The notes beneath the pieces were generated by a model. It had not been told where the DNA came from, ran no database searches, and worked only from the letters and a program-made list of their open reading frames with translations. Position numbers and translations under genes: made by a program. Below are positions 41,528 through 51,341 of a DNA stretch of 64,000 bases, piece by piece (the stretch's first letter is position 1; each line of letters opens with the position of its first letter). Source of the DNA: Bacteroidales bacterium (GTDB lineage Bacteria > Bacteroidota > Bacteroidia > Bacteroidales > UBA932); contig JAEESO010000008.1 in NCBI GenBank assembly GCA_016286385.1, forward strand, positions 17,912 to 81,911, given 5' to 3'.

Positions 41528-42995
41528 ATTCGTTGTTGTCTAGGTTATACTTTGAATAAACAACCTGTGTGTCGGGGATGGGATAGTAGCGATGGCACGG
41601 AAGCACGTTGTTCAGAAGCGTCCCGTAGTCGCAGTATTCCACCACGCTCTTGTACCAGATACCCCAGCGCACCAGGTCGAACTTCCGCTGGAACTCCCCA
41701 AACAGTTCGCGGGCGCGTTCCAGGCGGATTTCTTCCTGAAGGCGCACGTTCGTGCGGAACACGTAGTCACCGAGGCCGGCGCGGTTGCGGGTCATATTGA
41801 GATAGCGCACGCTCTCGGCGTTGCTGCCCAGCTCGCACAGGGCCTCGGCCTTGAGGAGCAGGGCCCCCGCATAGCGGAACACCTTGTAGTTGTTGTAGTC
41901 CGACGAGGCCTTCATCCCGGGACACCAGAACTTCGGGCCCATCCACGGGCGCGTAGCGTTCTTGAGGCTCGAGAAAATCTCCCCTTCGTAAGCCCAAGCG
42001 TAGTTGATATCCTTGCGCTTGTCGGCACCCATACGCGGCTGCAGACCCTGGCTGAAGTACACGCATGGCTGCGCGCTCTGCCAGGTGGTGGCCTCGCTGC
42101 CGAGCTCTGGAATCCGGATGCCGTCGTAGATGTCGTCCTTGGTCCTCTTGGGAGTGGTCACACAGGCCACATTGGAGGTGTAGTTGAGTCCGCCTTCGAC
42201 ATAAGTGTGCTGAACCTCGAAAATGGATTCCGGGGTGTTCTTGTTGCGCCAGAGGGTGTTCTCCGTGAGGTCGTATTTGGACAGGTCGCCGTAGATGTCT
42301 TCCAGATGGCCGACGGCCTCCACAACAGCATCCCAGTCCTTGTTCCATGCCGCCATTTCGGCTATGAGCATGTAGGCCATGGAGGAGCCGAGGCGAGCAC
42401 CTTCGTTGTCGGAAGTACGGGTCTGGGCGGCAAGGGGAGCTATCGCCCGAAGGTCCCTCACCAGCGCCGCCCTGGTGGAATCGGCCGACATCCTGGGAAG
42501 CAACGCCACTCTCTCAAGGGTAGCATTGTCGAGAATGGGCTCCATATAGAACGGAACATCGCCGAAGAAGGAAGTAAGCAGCCAGTAATACAGGCCGCGC
42601 AGCGCCTTCACCTCGCAGAGGAGCGATGCTCTCTGCTCTTCGGTTACGGCCTCTGTCTTCTCTATTCCGTAAACGGCGAAGTTGCATTTGCGCACGCCCT
42701 GGTAGCACTGGTCCCATACAGTTGCGCCGAAACGCGGTTTTACCGGGGATATGTCGAGCTGGGCGTCCAGGGTGCCGGAGGCTATCCACATGATGTCGGA
42801 CGCGCACTCTGTGGCCATGAAGAAGGGTGCGGTGTAGATGCTCTTTATGGGCGTGTAACAGCCGTTCACCACGCTCTGGCATTCGGAGTACTTGCGGAAG
42901 AAGTTGTCCGGGGTGGAAAGAGCGTCGGTGTTTTCTTCGAGTGAGCAGGAAACAGCGGCCAAAGCCAATATCAATACTTTATACAGTGTTTTCAT
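41508..42995 (-). CDS. SusD-like outer-membrane lipoprotein (second pair)
   Basis: Captures glycan or other ligand and lids the partner SusC pore. 495 residues with lipobox AAVSC (Cys 17). SusD marks are NFFRKYSECQSVVNGCY, LLCEVKALRGLYYWLLTSFFGDVPF (TPR region), AYMLIAEMAAW and a C-terminal RDxxx-type end (RYYPIPDTQVVYSKYNLDNNEY). It begins 4 bp after the SusC stop. Confidence 0.93.
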   Translation of the reverse strand: MKTLYKVLILALAAVSCSLEENTDALSTPDNFFRKYSECQSVVNGCYTPIKSIYTAPFFMATECASDIMWIASGTLDAQLDISPVKPRFGATVWDQCYQGVRKCNFAVYGIEKTEAVTEEQRASLLCEVKALRGLYYWLLTSFFGDVPFYMEPILDNATLERVALLPRMSADSTRAALVRDLRAIAPLAAQTRTSDNEGARLGSSMAYMLIAEMAAWNKDWDAVVEAVGHLEDIYGDLSKYDLTENTLWRNKNTPESIFEVQHTYVEGGLNYTSNVACVTTPKRTKDDIYDGIRIPELGSEATTWQSAQPCVYFSQGLQPRMGADKRKDINYAWAYEGEIFSSLKNATRPWMGPKFWCPGMKASSDYNNYKVFRYAGALLLKAEALCELGSNAESVRYLNMTRNRAGLGDYVFRTNVRLQEEIRLERARELFGEFQRKFDLVRWGIWYKSVVEYCDYGTLLNNVLPCHRYYPIPDTQVVYSKYNLDNNEYAQYGM

Positions 42996-42999
42996 AGCG

Positions 43000-45900
43000 T
43001 TAGTATCTGACTTGAACTGAGAAAGTTACGGTACGGGCCTTAGGATATGCACCGATGTCGGCGCGGCGCAGCGTGGAGGAAGTCCCTTCCGAGCTGACGT
43101 CGGGATCGAAGCCGTTGTAGTTCTTCCAGAGGTACAGGTTGTCCCCGGAAAGCGTGAAGGTGACGTCCCTGAAGAAACGATTCTTCAGGTTGAGCGTATA
43201 GCCGAGGCTGATGGTCTTGATCCTGAGGTAGGACGCGTCGTGGATGAGGAAGTCGGACGGGAGGGCCACGTCGGTGTAACCGGCACGCGGGATGTCGCTC
43301 TCCGGATTCCTTTCGGGATGCCAGGAGTTGAGCATGTAACGGTACTGGTTGGTGTACATTCCTCCGGACATGTAGAATTCGCCATAGTTGTATATCTTTC
43401 CGCCGAGCGAATATGCCAGGTACACACCGAGCCGCCAGTTGCCCCAGTAGAAGGAGTTCTGCAGGCCGCCGTAGATGAACGGATCTGCATTGCCCTGGTA
43501 GATGAGGTCGAGTTGGTTGAGCACGCCGTCGTGATTGATGTCGTAGTAGCGCGGAGTGCCGTCTTCCCATTTTGAGGTAAGGCTCACATAGGAATTGGTC
43601 ACCTCGTTACGGGCTCGTTCTTCGTCGTTTTTCCACACGCCGGCATACTTGAATCCCCAGAGGGAGTTGAGCGGATAGCCGGCCACGTAACCATACATGC
43701 GGTACGGATTGTTGCCGGGGGAATCGAGCGCCGACACGAAGTCCTCGGAACCGATATCAAGCACCCTCTGATCGTTGTGGGAGATGGTGAAGGTGGTGGT
43801 CCACTGGAATTTCTTTGTTTCGATATTGCGGGTATCGAGGGTAAACTCCACACCCTTGTTCGACACCTTTCCGAGATTCATCAGGTGATTGTGGAATCCT
43901 GTCTGCTGGGCCACCTGCACCTGGAGCAGAAGGTCCTTGGTATAAGACTTATAGGCCTCCGCCGTGAAGCTGATTCTGTCTTTCAGGAAGGAGCCTTCGA
44001 GGGCGAGGTTGTACGAGTCTGTCTTTTCCCAGGTGAGCTCGGGCTGATTGAGCCGGCTCTGGTAGAAGGAGACAGGCTGCGTACCGTCGAAGATATATCC
44101 TCCCGTGGTGGAAGTCAGCGCGGCCAGCGAGTTGTAGGCGCTGATGGCGTCGTTACCCGTGCGGCCTGCCGAGAACCGCAGAGAGAGATTGTTCACCCAG
44201 GGCAGCGTCTTCATGAAGCGCTCGTTCGAAATGTTCCACCTCAGTGCGGCCGACGGGAACGGCGCCCATTTATGGTTGGACGCGAAGTTCGAGGCTCCGT
44301 CGTAACGCATCGTGGCGGTGACGTAGTAGCGGGAATCGTAGTTCCAGTCGATTCGGCCGAAGAACGACATCTTCCTGCGCTCGCTGGTGGATGTGCCGGC
44401 GCTGTAAGTCTGCTTGTCGAGCACCGCGTTCATGTTGTTCCACTTCACTTCGTCGTCCATATACCCCTTCCCGGTGAGGGAGAAGTTGCGGGTTTCAAAA
44501 TCATAGGTGGAGAAACCGACAAGGGGAACAAGGGTGTGTCTGCCGAATGTGCCATGGTACATCGCGGTGGTTTCCGTGGACATCGAGTTCTCGTGGTATT
44601 CCGCCCTCTGCGCGTCACCGCCCTGGTTAAGTGTGCGGTTGGGCAGGTTGCCGGGATCGTAACGGAAAGTGGAGCGGAAGTAGTTGTAGTACGAGAACAG
44701 GCTCTTTACCTGCAGGTTCTTCACGGGATTCAGCTCCGCGTTGAAAGAGTGATTGGTGGAGTGGCGTTCGGTCTGATAGTCGATAAGGTCTATCTTGGAA
44801 CGCGGGGTGTTTATCTTGGCTCCGAGGTTGTACAGGGGGTTCTCGGAATCGGTGACCTTGATCATCGGAGACAGATACTGCGCAGCTCCCCACCATTCCT
44901 TGCCGCCGATGGAAGTGGTGTTTTCGTCGGTGATACGATAGGTGTACGACCCGTTATATCCGACTTTGAGCCACTTGAACAACTGGCGGTCTACCTTGAT
45001 TCGGCCGGTAAAACGGCGCTGGCCCGTTCCGTCCACAATACCTTCGGTGTCGTTGTATGACAGGGAGGTGAAGTAGGAATGGCCTTTGTCTCCGCCTGTT
45101 ACCGATAGTCCGTAGTTCTGGTTTATTGCCCTGCGGGTGATTTCCTTAATCCAGTCGGTGCCTTCGCCGAGGGAGAGGGGATCCGGATAGACGGAACCGC
45201 TCAGCGGGGTATCGGAACCGACTGCGGAATGGCTGGCATCCTTGCCGAAGTATGCGTAGTCGTTGCGATACTGCGCGAACTCGGAGGCATTCATGATATC
45301 CAGGCTCCTCGGGAGTTCCGCGACGCCAAGATCGGCTTTGAACGAGATTCGCGGGCGGTCGCTGCCCATTCCGGCCTTGGTGGTGACGATGATGACGCCG
45401 TTGGCGCCCCTGGAACCGTAGATAGCGGTGGAGGAAGCGTCCTTGAGCACGGAGATGGACGCGATATCGTCCGAGTTGATGTCATTGAGATCGTGAATGG
45501 CATCGGTTATGCCGTCCACGATGATAAGAGGTTCGTTGGACGCCGTGATGGAACGGGTTCCTCGGATTCGGATAGTAGTGGTGGAACCCGGGGCACCGTC
45601 TGTGGACATAAAGTCCGCTCCTGCGATACGTCCCTGAAGGGCGTTGTCCACGGAGAGCACCGGGGCGTCCTTGATATCCGTCATTTTCACGGAGGCCACC
45701 GAGCCGGTGAGGTCGGTCTTCTTCGAGGTGCCGTAGCCGATGACCACAAGGGCTTCAAGCACGTTGGCCTCTTCTTTAAGGGTAAAGTCGATTGTTTTCC
45801 GGCCGTCAACTTTCTGCGAAACGCTTTCGAAGCCAAGGCACTCCACGGAAAGCATGGCGTCGGACGCGGCTTTGATGCTATATCTGCCGTCTAAGTCGGT

Positions 45901-46065
45901 CGTGACCCCGTTCCTGGAGCCTTTCACCATTACTGCCGCACCCGGGAGAGGCTCTCCGGAAGCGTCGTTCACCACGCCTGTGACTGTGATGGTCTGCGCC
46001 CATGCGGAGACTCCGATGCAGAGAGCCAGCACCGTAAGGATTATTCTTGCAAAATGTCCTTTCAT
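43000..46065 (-). CDS. SusC-like TonB-dependent transporter (second pair)
   Basis: Outer-membrane importer of 1021 residues. A signal peptide is followed by a carboxypeptidase-regulatory-like domain (ITVTGVVNDASGEPLPGAAV), a TonB-box region (EALVVIGYGTSKKTDLTGSV), a plug with TTTIRIRGTRSITASNEPLI, and the SusC signature ISVLKDASSTAIYGSRGANG. A 22-strand-type barrel follows, ending in an aromatic C-terminus (VTFSVQVRY). No STN domain is present, unlike the other SusC of the locus. Confidence 0.95.
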   Translation of the reverse strand: MKGHFARIILTVLALCIGVSAWAQTITVTGVVNDASGEPLPGAAVMVKGSRNGVTTDLDGRYSIKAASDAMLSVECLGFESVSQKVDGRKTIDFTLKEEANVLEALVVIGYGTSKKTDLTGSVASVKMTDIKDAPVLSVDNALQGRIAGADFMSTDGAPGSTTTIRIRGTRSITASNEPLIIVDGITDAIHDLNDINSDDIASISVLKDASSTAIYGSRGANGVIIVTTKAGMGSDRPRISFKADLGVAELPRSLDIMNASEFAQYRNDYAYFGKDASHSAVGSDTPLSGSVYPDPLSLGEGTDWIKEITRRAINQNYGLSVTGGDKGHSYFTSLSYNDTEGIVDGTGQRRFTGRIKVDRQLFKWLKVGYNGSYTYRITDENTTSIGGKEWWGAAQYLSPMIKVTDSENPLYNLGAKINTPRSKIDLIDYQTERHSTNHSFNAELNPVKNLQVKSLFSYYNYFRSTFRYDPGNLPNRTLNQGGDAQRAEYHENSMSTETTAMYHGTFGRHTLVPLVGFSTYDFETRNFSLTGKGYMDDEVKWNNMNAVLDKQTYSAGTSTSERRKMSFFGRIDWNYDSRYYVTATMRYDGASNFASNHKWAPFPSAALRWNISNERFMKTLPWVNNLSLRFSAGRTGNDAISAYNSLAALTSTTGGYIFDGTQPVSFYQSRLNQPELTWEKTDSYNLALEGSFLKDRISFTAEAYKSYTKDLLLQVQVAQQTGFHNHLMNLGKVSNKGVEFTLDTRNIETKKFQWTTTFTISHNDQRVLDIGSEDFVSALDSPGNNPYRMYGYVAGYPLNSLWGFKYAGVWKNDEERARNEVTNSYVSLTSKWEDGTPRYYDINHDGVLNQLDLIYQGNADPFIYGGLQNSFYWGNWRLGVYLAYSLGGKIYNYGEFYMSGGMYTNQYRYMLNSWHPERNPESDIPRAGYTDVALPSDFLIHDASYLRIKTISLGYTLNLKNRFFRDVTFTLSGDNLYLWKNYNGFDPDVSSEGTSSTLRRADIGAYPKARTVTFSVQVRY

Positions 46066-46069
46066 AGGC

Positions 46070-47134
46070 TTATTCCGTATTAATGGTGGTCATGATATGA
46101 TCGGCCCCGCTGCCCCCGTTCTCCGTATAGAAGTCTTCGTCCACGTCCGGGACAAGCCTGGTGATGCAGATGTCGTCGAGATAAAGCCGGGCACAGCCTT
46201 CTGTGGCATCGGTGCCGGAAGTAATCTTGATACGGGTTGTCGAAGTCATCGGATTGGCGTCGCTGTCGGCAACGAAGACAAGGAACCAGCTGCCAGGGCC
46301 GAAGAAATCGTCCTGGTTCGCTATATAGGGAGCCTCGAATTCTATCCATGTCTGCTCCGTTTCCGCGTAATCCCTGATGAATCCGCCGCCCGTGACTTCC
46401 ACACGGAAACGGTTGTCGTCCTTCGCGCCCACCTTTTCCTTGAAGGCGGCGGCACGGAATGAGACCATCAGCAGGGTGTCGTAGAGGAAGCTGTCGTTCC
46501 TCGGGGTTAGCACGCTGCCGCGGTGTGCGTCCTTGTCGCCGAGACGGATGTAACCAACACGGCCATAACAACGGCCAAGGGTGTCGGAACCGACTGGCTC
46601 GGAAGAGAATCCCCTGTCTTTCAGGGCGGTAGTCCATTTGTCCAGCGGCGTATCGGAGACTTCCGACCATGGATCGGCGCTGCCATAAGTCCAGTCCGAG
46701 AAATCCTCTGTCACACGGTCGGTCGCGCCCTGCCTTACGGGAAGGAAGACACCGAAGTCTTCGCCTGGCACTACTGCCGACAGCGTGCCGACTCTCCTGG
46801 CATACCAGACGCCGGGATAACGGTCAGGATAACTGAGAGTGATTCTGTACACCCCCTTTGTTCCGGTGGGCTCGAATTCCTGGATCTTCGCCCACGGATA
46901 GGTTGCGGCATCCTGCCAGAACAGGTCTATCTCCTTATTGAATGAACTCTTGAGATAGAGAGTCCTGGTGCCGGCAAGGACTCCGACCGCCGCATCCTTC
47001 ATCGGTTCGTCGGAACAGTCTGCCTTGGCGTGAAAACTCAGTTTGTTTTCGCGTGTCTGGACGGACTGCTCCTTTGAACAGGAAAGCGCAACGGTCGCAA
47101 TTCCGATTGCAATTAGCAGTTTCTTTAAATGCAT
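46070..47134 (-). CDS. Lipoprotein of unknown function, jelly-roll-like
   Basis: 354 residues, lipobox VALSC (Cys 19). It is rich in predicted beta-strands. Residues about 150-340 look like a carbohydrate-binding jelly roll: an N-terminal EDFSDWTYG start, GYIRLGDKDAHRGSVLTP, TEQTWIEFEAPY and ARLYLDDICITRL near the end, as in choice-of-anchor or CBM-like domains. No enzyme motif is visible. It is set between the EEP lipoprotein and SusC genes with gaps of 11 and 4 bp, so it is presumably part of the surface complex. Confidence 0.65.
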   Translation of the reverse strand: MHLKKLLIAIGIATVALSCSKEQSVQTRENKLSFHAKADCSDEPMKDAAVGVLAGTRTLYLKSSFNKEIDLFWQDAATYPWAKIQEFEPTGTKGVYRITLSYPDRYPGVWYARRVGTLSAVVPGEDFGVFLPVRQGATDRVTEDFSDWTYGSADPWSEVSDTPLDKWTTALKDRGFSSEPVGSDTLGRCYGRVGYIRLGDKDAHRGSVLTPRNDSFLYDTLLMVSFRAAAFKEKVGAKDDNRFRVEVTGGGFIRDYAETEQTWIEFEAPYIANQDDFFGPGSWFLVFVADSDANPMTSTTRIKITSGTDATEGCARLYLDDICITRLVPDVDEDFYTENGGSGADHIMTTINTE

Positions 47135-47145
47135 TTTATTGATTG

Positions 47146-49608
47146 TTAGTATTTTACATCAACCAAAACCGGCCTGTGGTCGGAAGGACGGCAGAGATAA
47201 CCGCTCACTGTAGTGTCCTGATAGAGCAGCGTCCAGTCGTCCACTATTATCATAGCGTTCTGCACACCTTCGTATGCTTTCGGCGTGGCGTAAAACATAT
47301 CCATGCGTTCGAAATCCTTGTTCACCGAACTGAGCCAGTTCCCGGGCCACCACGTTCCTATCACGTCTATCAGGTTGGTGTTATTGATAAGATAGCTCTG
47401 CGCAAGATAATCGGTGTGGGATGCTCCTTTATTATAGTACCATTCGTCCAATGGGGAAGGACAGTTGAAGTCGCCCATCATGAACAGGTAATCCGCACCG
47501 GAGAAGTCGGAGAGCAGGTTATTCACGATGTTCTTCATTTCGTTCTCCCGCTCTATGTCTCCCTCCCTTGCGGCCTGCGACGCAGGACGGTCGGCTTCCG
47601 CTATGCCCCTGGCGTAATCGGCCGGCCACAGGTGGGTGGACAGGAAATGCAGGTCTTTCCCGCCTGCCGTTATCCTGACAACTGCGGCCCCGTGGCACAC
47701 TTCCGACGTTTCCAGTTCCTTCAGCTTCGTTATCGGGTATTTGGAGGTTATCATCTCCGGGTAGTTGTCTTTCTGGCAGGACATCGTGTAATTGTGACCA
47801 TAACGGCGCGCCAGGGCAGGCCACCCTGCTTCGAGCGTGCGGGCGCTGGTTTTCAGCCATTCGCCCTTCTCGTCGTAAAGCGAACGGGCTTCGCAGAAAA
47901 CGCACACGTCGGGCTTGTATCTGTTGAGCCATTCCACGAAATTGTTGTAGTTGTTGGTCTGATCCGACCACATTCCGCACTGGATATTCCAATACAGGAT
48001 CCTCACCCCGTTCACGGGGGTGCGACGGTATTTTGCGATCGAGACGCTGAGGTTGTCCATGAAGAATCCATGGTATCCCCCGTCTTCAAGTGCCGTCGAG
48101 AGCCTGAACTTGGTGGCATTGTTCACGTTCTCCACATAGAACTCCACATGCCGCCACGGCTTGGACGCAGGAGTACTGGTCGGAGGCGGGATACTCGCTG
48201 CAGAAACAGCCCAGCGGCCGCCAGAGCCCTCATAACGGTTAATAGCCGGATCCAGTACCGCCGGCTCGCCATCTACCGTTACCGAGGAAACAATGCCTCC
48301 GTTGCTCATCTCCAGACAGATCTGATCTTTGAAACCCACTTTAGGGCAGCAGTCGAAGGAAATCACAAGGTCGCACATCTCGCTTATTCCAAGATCCGGC
48401 ACCTGTACGACACCCCTTGTGGCATCGGCCGTACCCACGCCCAGGTATCCCTGATACTCCTGGCAGTGAAGCAGCAACTGATAGTCGCCTATGTTGCGGC
48501 TTCGCACATAAGACGCGCTCATGGAGTGGATGGCATTCACTGTTTTTCCCGAGACCTGGGACAGGGATCCTCCCTGGATGTAACCGCTGCCGGCCCATGT
48601 GTACTCTGCCTTCTTATAGGCCTGCTCATAACCGGTGAGCGAGGTTCCATATGAAGAAGTGGGCTCCTCCCCGTCCGGAGAGAATCCGTACGTGCCTGAG
48701 CCGCCCACATAATCGCCTCCCCAGGCAAAGGTGTCGAAACCCTCGTAGAACAGAAGATTCTTTTCCGGGGCCCATTTGGCATTCACGGTGTACACCTCAT
48801 CAGCTTTGAGACTTTTGACATCGACGTTCACGGTGGTCATTCTGTGGGACATGTCGCAGATGTCCAGTTTGAGACCGTCGGGATATTCTCCGGGGGCGAG
48901 CAGAAGCATGAATTTTCCGCCGTCAGCGAGGCTCACGCCATTACCCCTGTTCGTGCAGTTGAGAACTATATAAGGAACGGACCTGGTCAATGAGAGGGTT
49001 TTCTTGGATGCCTGATAACTGCCTGTTCCGGAAATTGGAACGCCTGCGTAGGCTTTGATCGAAGCGATTCTGGCGTCTCCGCTGAGGGTAAGCTGAACGG
49101 CAGCCACGAGTGGGGAGAACTTCAGCACATTGCCATCCTCTTCGCAGTAGCTCGCATAAAGGGGCATAGCGTCAAGCTCCTTCGCGAAATCGTGATAGAA
49201 AAAAGCCGGAGGAACCACTACTCCAACATAACGGGAAAGACCATAGTATCCGGCCGATTCCTCCCTGTAGAGCACGGCGTTGTATGAGGATGCCGGATCT
49301 GCCTCGATATACGGTTCGCCGTCTTCAGAGAGCAGCACGGGATAGTCCACTCCGCTGATGCTTACCTTGAAGGCAGACCAGTCGCCGAAATCTATACCGG
49401 CGGCCTTTCGTATGGAACCGGAGTTCTGGCCGATGTAGAAACGGACTTTGCCGTCAATGACGTCGATCGGGTCGCCCGGACGTATCTGCTCTTCGGTCTT
49501 GTCGGTTGGTTTCTTTCCATTATCGTTCCCCTGCCCGGACGGCTCCCCCTGACAGGAAGCTAGCAGCACGGAGAAGATTAATAATGAGATTATCTTATTG
49601 GTTTTCAT
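47146..49608 (-). CDS. Lipoprotein with binding modules and C-terminal EEP hydrolase
   Basis: 820 residues, lipobox LLASC (Cys 19). Residues about 50-285 are fimbrillin-like (PLVAAVQLTLSGDARIASI, ADEVYTVNAKW). About 290-540 form a jelly-roll-like domain (LLFYEGFDTFAWGGDYVGG to GFFMDNLSVSI). About 545-820 form an EEP domain with ILYWNIQCGMW, DVCVFCEAR, STHLWP, MGDFNCP, RMDMFYA and SDHRPVLVDV. The enzyme domain is a close paralogue of the stand-alone EEP at 35341-36303. It is probably outer-membrane anchored and faces out. The substrate is unknown. Confidence 0.85.
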   Translation of the reverse strand: MKTNKIISLLIFSVLLASCQGEPSGQGNDNGKKPTDKTEEQIRPGDPIDVIDGKVRFYIGQNSGSIRKAAGIDFGDWSAFKVSISGVDYPVLLSEDGEPYIEADPASSYNAVLYREESAGYYGLSRYVGVVVPPAFFYHDFAKELDAMPLYASYCEEDGNVLKFSPLVAAVQLTLSGDARIASIKAYAGVPISGTGSYQASKKTLSLTRSVPYIVLNCTNRGNGVSLADGGKFMLLLAPGEYPDGLKLDICDMSHRMTTVNVDVKSLKADEVYTVNAKWAPEKNLLFYEGFDTFAWGGDYVGGSGTYGFSPDGEEPTSSYGTSLTGYEQAYKKAEYTWAGSGYIQGGSLSQVSGKTVNAIHSMSASYVRSRNIGDYQLLLHCQEYQGYLGVGTADATRGVVQVPDLGISEMCDLVISFDCCPKVGFKDQICLEMSNGGIVSSVTVDGEPAVLDPAINRYEGSGGRWAVSAASIPPPTSTPASKPWRHVEFYVENVNNATKFRLSTALEDGGYHGFFMDNLSVSIAKYRRTPVNGVRILYWNIQCGMWSDQTNNYNNFVEWLNRYKPDVCVFCEARSLYDEKGEWLKTSARTLEAGWPALARRYGHNYTMSCQKDNYPEMITSKYPITKLKELETSEVCHGAAVVRITAGGKDLHFLSTHLWPADYARGIAEADRPASQAAREGDIERENEMKNIVNNLLSDFSGADYLFMMGDFNCPSPLDEWYYNKGASHTDYLAQSYLINNTNLIDVIGTWWPGNWLSSVNKDFERMDMFYATPKAYEGVQNAMIIVDDWTLLYQDTTVSGYLCRPSDHRPVLVDVKY

Positions 49609-49609
49609 A

Positions 49610-51337
49610 TTATTCCCAATTTGGATTCTGAGTCACAGCGCCATTGGTGAGAACTATGTCGTCGGTTGGGATGGGGGACAGGTAGTCCCTGTCTTCCCTC
49701 CAGTTGCGCGGCACGTTGGAGAAGCGGACGATGTTGCCGCTCTTCCCCTCCGTGAGCGAAAGGTCGGCGATGTTGGAATAGGCAACGCCGCTTTCCACTG
49801 CCGGGGCGTCGCCAGAATAGATACAGAAGTCGTCGGTGCCGCTGCCGTCGAGGTCATAGGTGCCGGGGCCGGGGAAATACATCCCCCGGAACGGGCGGTC
49901 GAAACGTTTGCCTTCTTTCCAACGCATAATGTCCCAGTAGCGGAAGCCCTCGCATATCAGCTCGATCGTTCTTTCGCGGCGTATTTCCAGTATCACGCCC
50001 TTGTGCGCGCCGGAAACGTTGCGATAGCCGGTCGTCGGGTCGGAAAGGAACGGGTCGGGGTCGGCATCGGCGGCGGCAAGGCTGAGCGGCGGCATTCCGG
50101 CGCGGGCGCGCAGCAGGCACACCGTGGCATCAAGGTCTTCCTGGGTGATGGTCCCGAGTTCGGCACGTGCCTCCGCATAATTGAGGTAGGTCTCGGCTAT
50201 ACGGAAGAGAGGCAGGTCGTTCTCGGAGGTATTGGAGATGTCGTACTTCGGCTCTCCCACATATTTTACAATCTGGTATCCTGTGAGGGTGGCGTTCATG
50301 TCGGGGGCGACCCACACCTTGCTGCCCACGCGGGTGTATCCCGGAGTACGTATGGTCTGCGAAAGACGCGGATCGCGGTTCTGGCATTCCTGCATGAAAT
50401 CCATGGTTTCGAAACCGGGCGTGTCGGTGAAACGGCTGCCGTCGGAATTGAGATAACTGTCCACAATGTCTTTCAAGACTCCGGGACGGCCCATCGTGGT
50501 GGACGTGAAATAGTCGTTTACGTTATGGGTAATGCACATGGAAAGGCCGTAAGCCTGGGAGAGTATCACTTCCTGGTTGATGGTCTTCGAACTCCGGAAA
50601 AGGTCGCCGTAGGAAGTGTCTCCCGCGGTGTACAGGGAATAACCGCCGTTTTCCATGAGTTCCCTGCTGGCATTCACACACTCCGCCAGACAGTCTTCCC
50701 ACCCGGAAATGCCGTGGTACTTGCGGAAGGTGCCTTCGAAAAGGAAGATGCGGCTTTTCAACGCAAGCGCCGTCCAGCGGGTCACCCTGTAGTCTTCGTG
50801 CCTGTCGGGAAGGACAGATGCGGCCTCGTCGATATCGGACAGTACGTGCTGCATGATGAGGACCCTGGAATCCCTTCCTTTGTACAGGTTGGCGTCGTTC
50901 GTTCCGAGAGTATGCTCGAACCACGGCACGTCGCCGAATCGCCGCACTTTGTCGTAGTAGAACCACGCCCGGAAGAACTTCGCGAGTCCAACGTATTCCC
51001 TGCGAGCTGAAGTGTCGCTGCACTGGTCGGCGCGCTCGAGGAAGAAATTGATGTCGCGCAGGTCGCCCCATGTCCAGTGACTGTCTTTTGACGATACGAA
51101 ACGGGAACCGCGGACCTCGGGGGCGAGAGTGCTCTTGATGATGATGTCGGCCCCTTCGTTGAAGATGTCCATGCCCGACGGCAGCATGCGGTAGAACTGG
51201 TTTGTGTAGAGCCGGCACTGCTCCTCGTCCTTAAAGAACTCTCCGACCGGCAGGGCATCTTCGGGTTCCCTGGTAAGGAAATCCGAGCAGGCGGTGAGAG
51301 CCAGGAGGCTTGCGATTATGAGAAGTCGTCTTGCCAT
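49610..51337 (-). CDS. SusD-like outer-membrane lipoprotein (first pair)
   Basis: 575 residues, lipobox LTACSD (Cys 17). SusD/RagB marks are DFLTREPEDALPVGEFF, FYRMLPSG, AKFFRAWFYYDKVRRFGDVPWF, an ETYLNYAEARAELG TPR helix and the C-terminal YLSPIPTDDIVLTN-type end. It follows its SusC by 4 bp. Confidence 0.94.
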   Translation of the reverse strand: MARRLLIIASLLALTACSDFLTREPEDALPVGEFFKDEEQCRLYTNQFYRMLPSGMDIFNEGADIIIKSTLAPEVRGSRFVSSKDSHWTWGDLRDINFFLERADQCSDTSARREYVGLAKFFRAWFYYDKVRRFGDVPWFEHTLGTNDANLYKGRDSRVLIMQHVLSDIDEAASVLPDRHEDYRVTRWTALALKSRIFLFEGTFRKYHGISGWEDCLAECVNASRELMENGGYSLYTAGDTSYGDLFRSSKTINQEVILSQAYGLSMCITHNVNDYFTSTTMGRPGVLKDIVDSYLNSDGSRFTDTPGFETMDFMQECQNRDPRLSQTIRTPGYTRVGSKVWVAPDMNATLTGYQIVKYVGEPKYDISNTSENDLPLFRIAETYLNYAEARAELGTITQEDLDATVCLLRARAGMPPLSLAAADADPDPFLSDPTTGYRNVSGAHKGVILEIRRERTIELICEGFRYWDIMRWKEGKRFDRPFRGMYFPGPGTYDLDGSGTDDFCIYSGDAPAVESGVAYSNIADLSLTEGKSGNIVRFSNVPRNWREDRDYLSPIPTDDIVLTNGAVTQNPNWE

Positions 51338-51341
51338 GTCG

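Noticed and set aside
41592..42944. 450-codon ORF on the forward strand
   Set aside because: It lies entirely opposite the second SusD gene, has no recognisable domain, and arises from the codon bias of the real gene. The same applies to long forward ORFs at 27701-29458, 43777-45060, 47143-48654 and 49598-51010.
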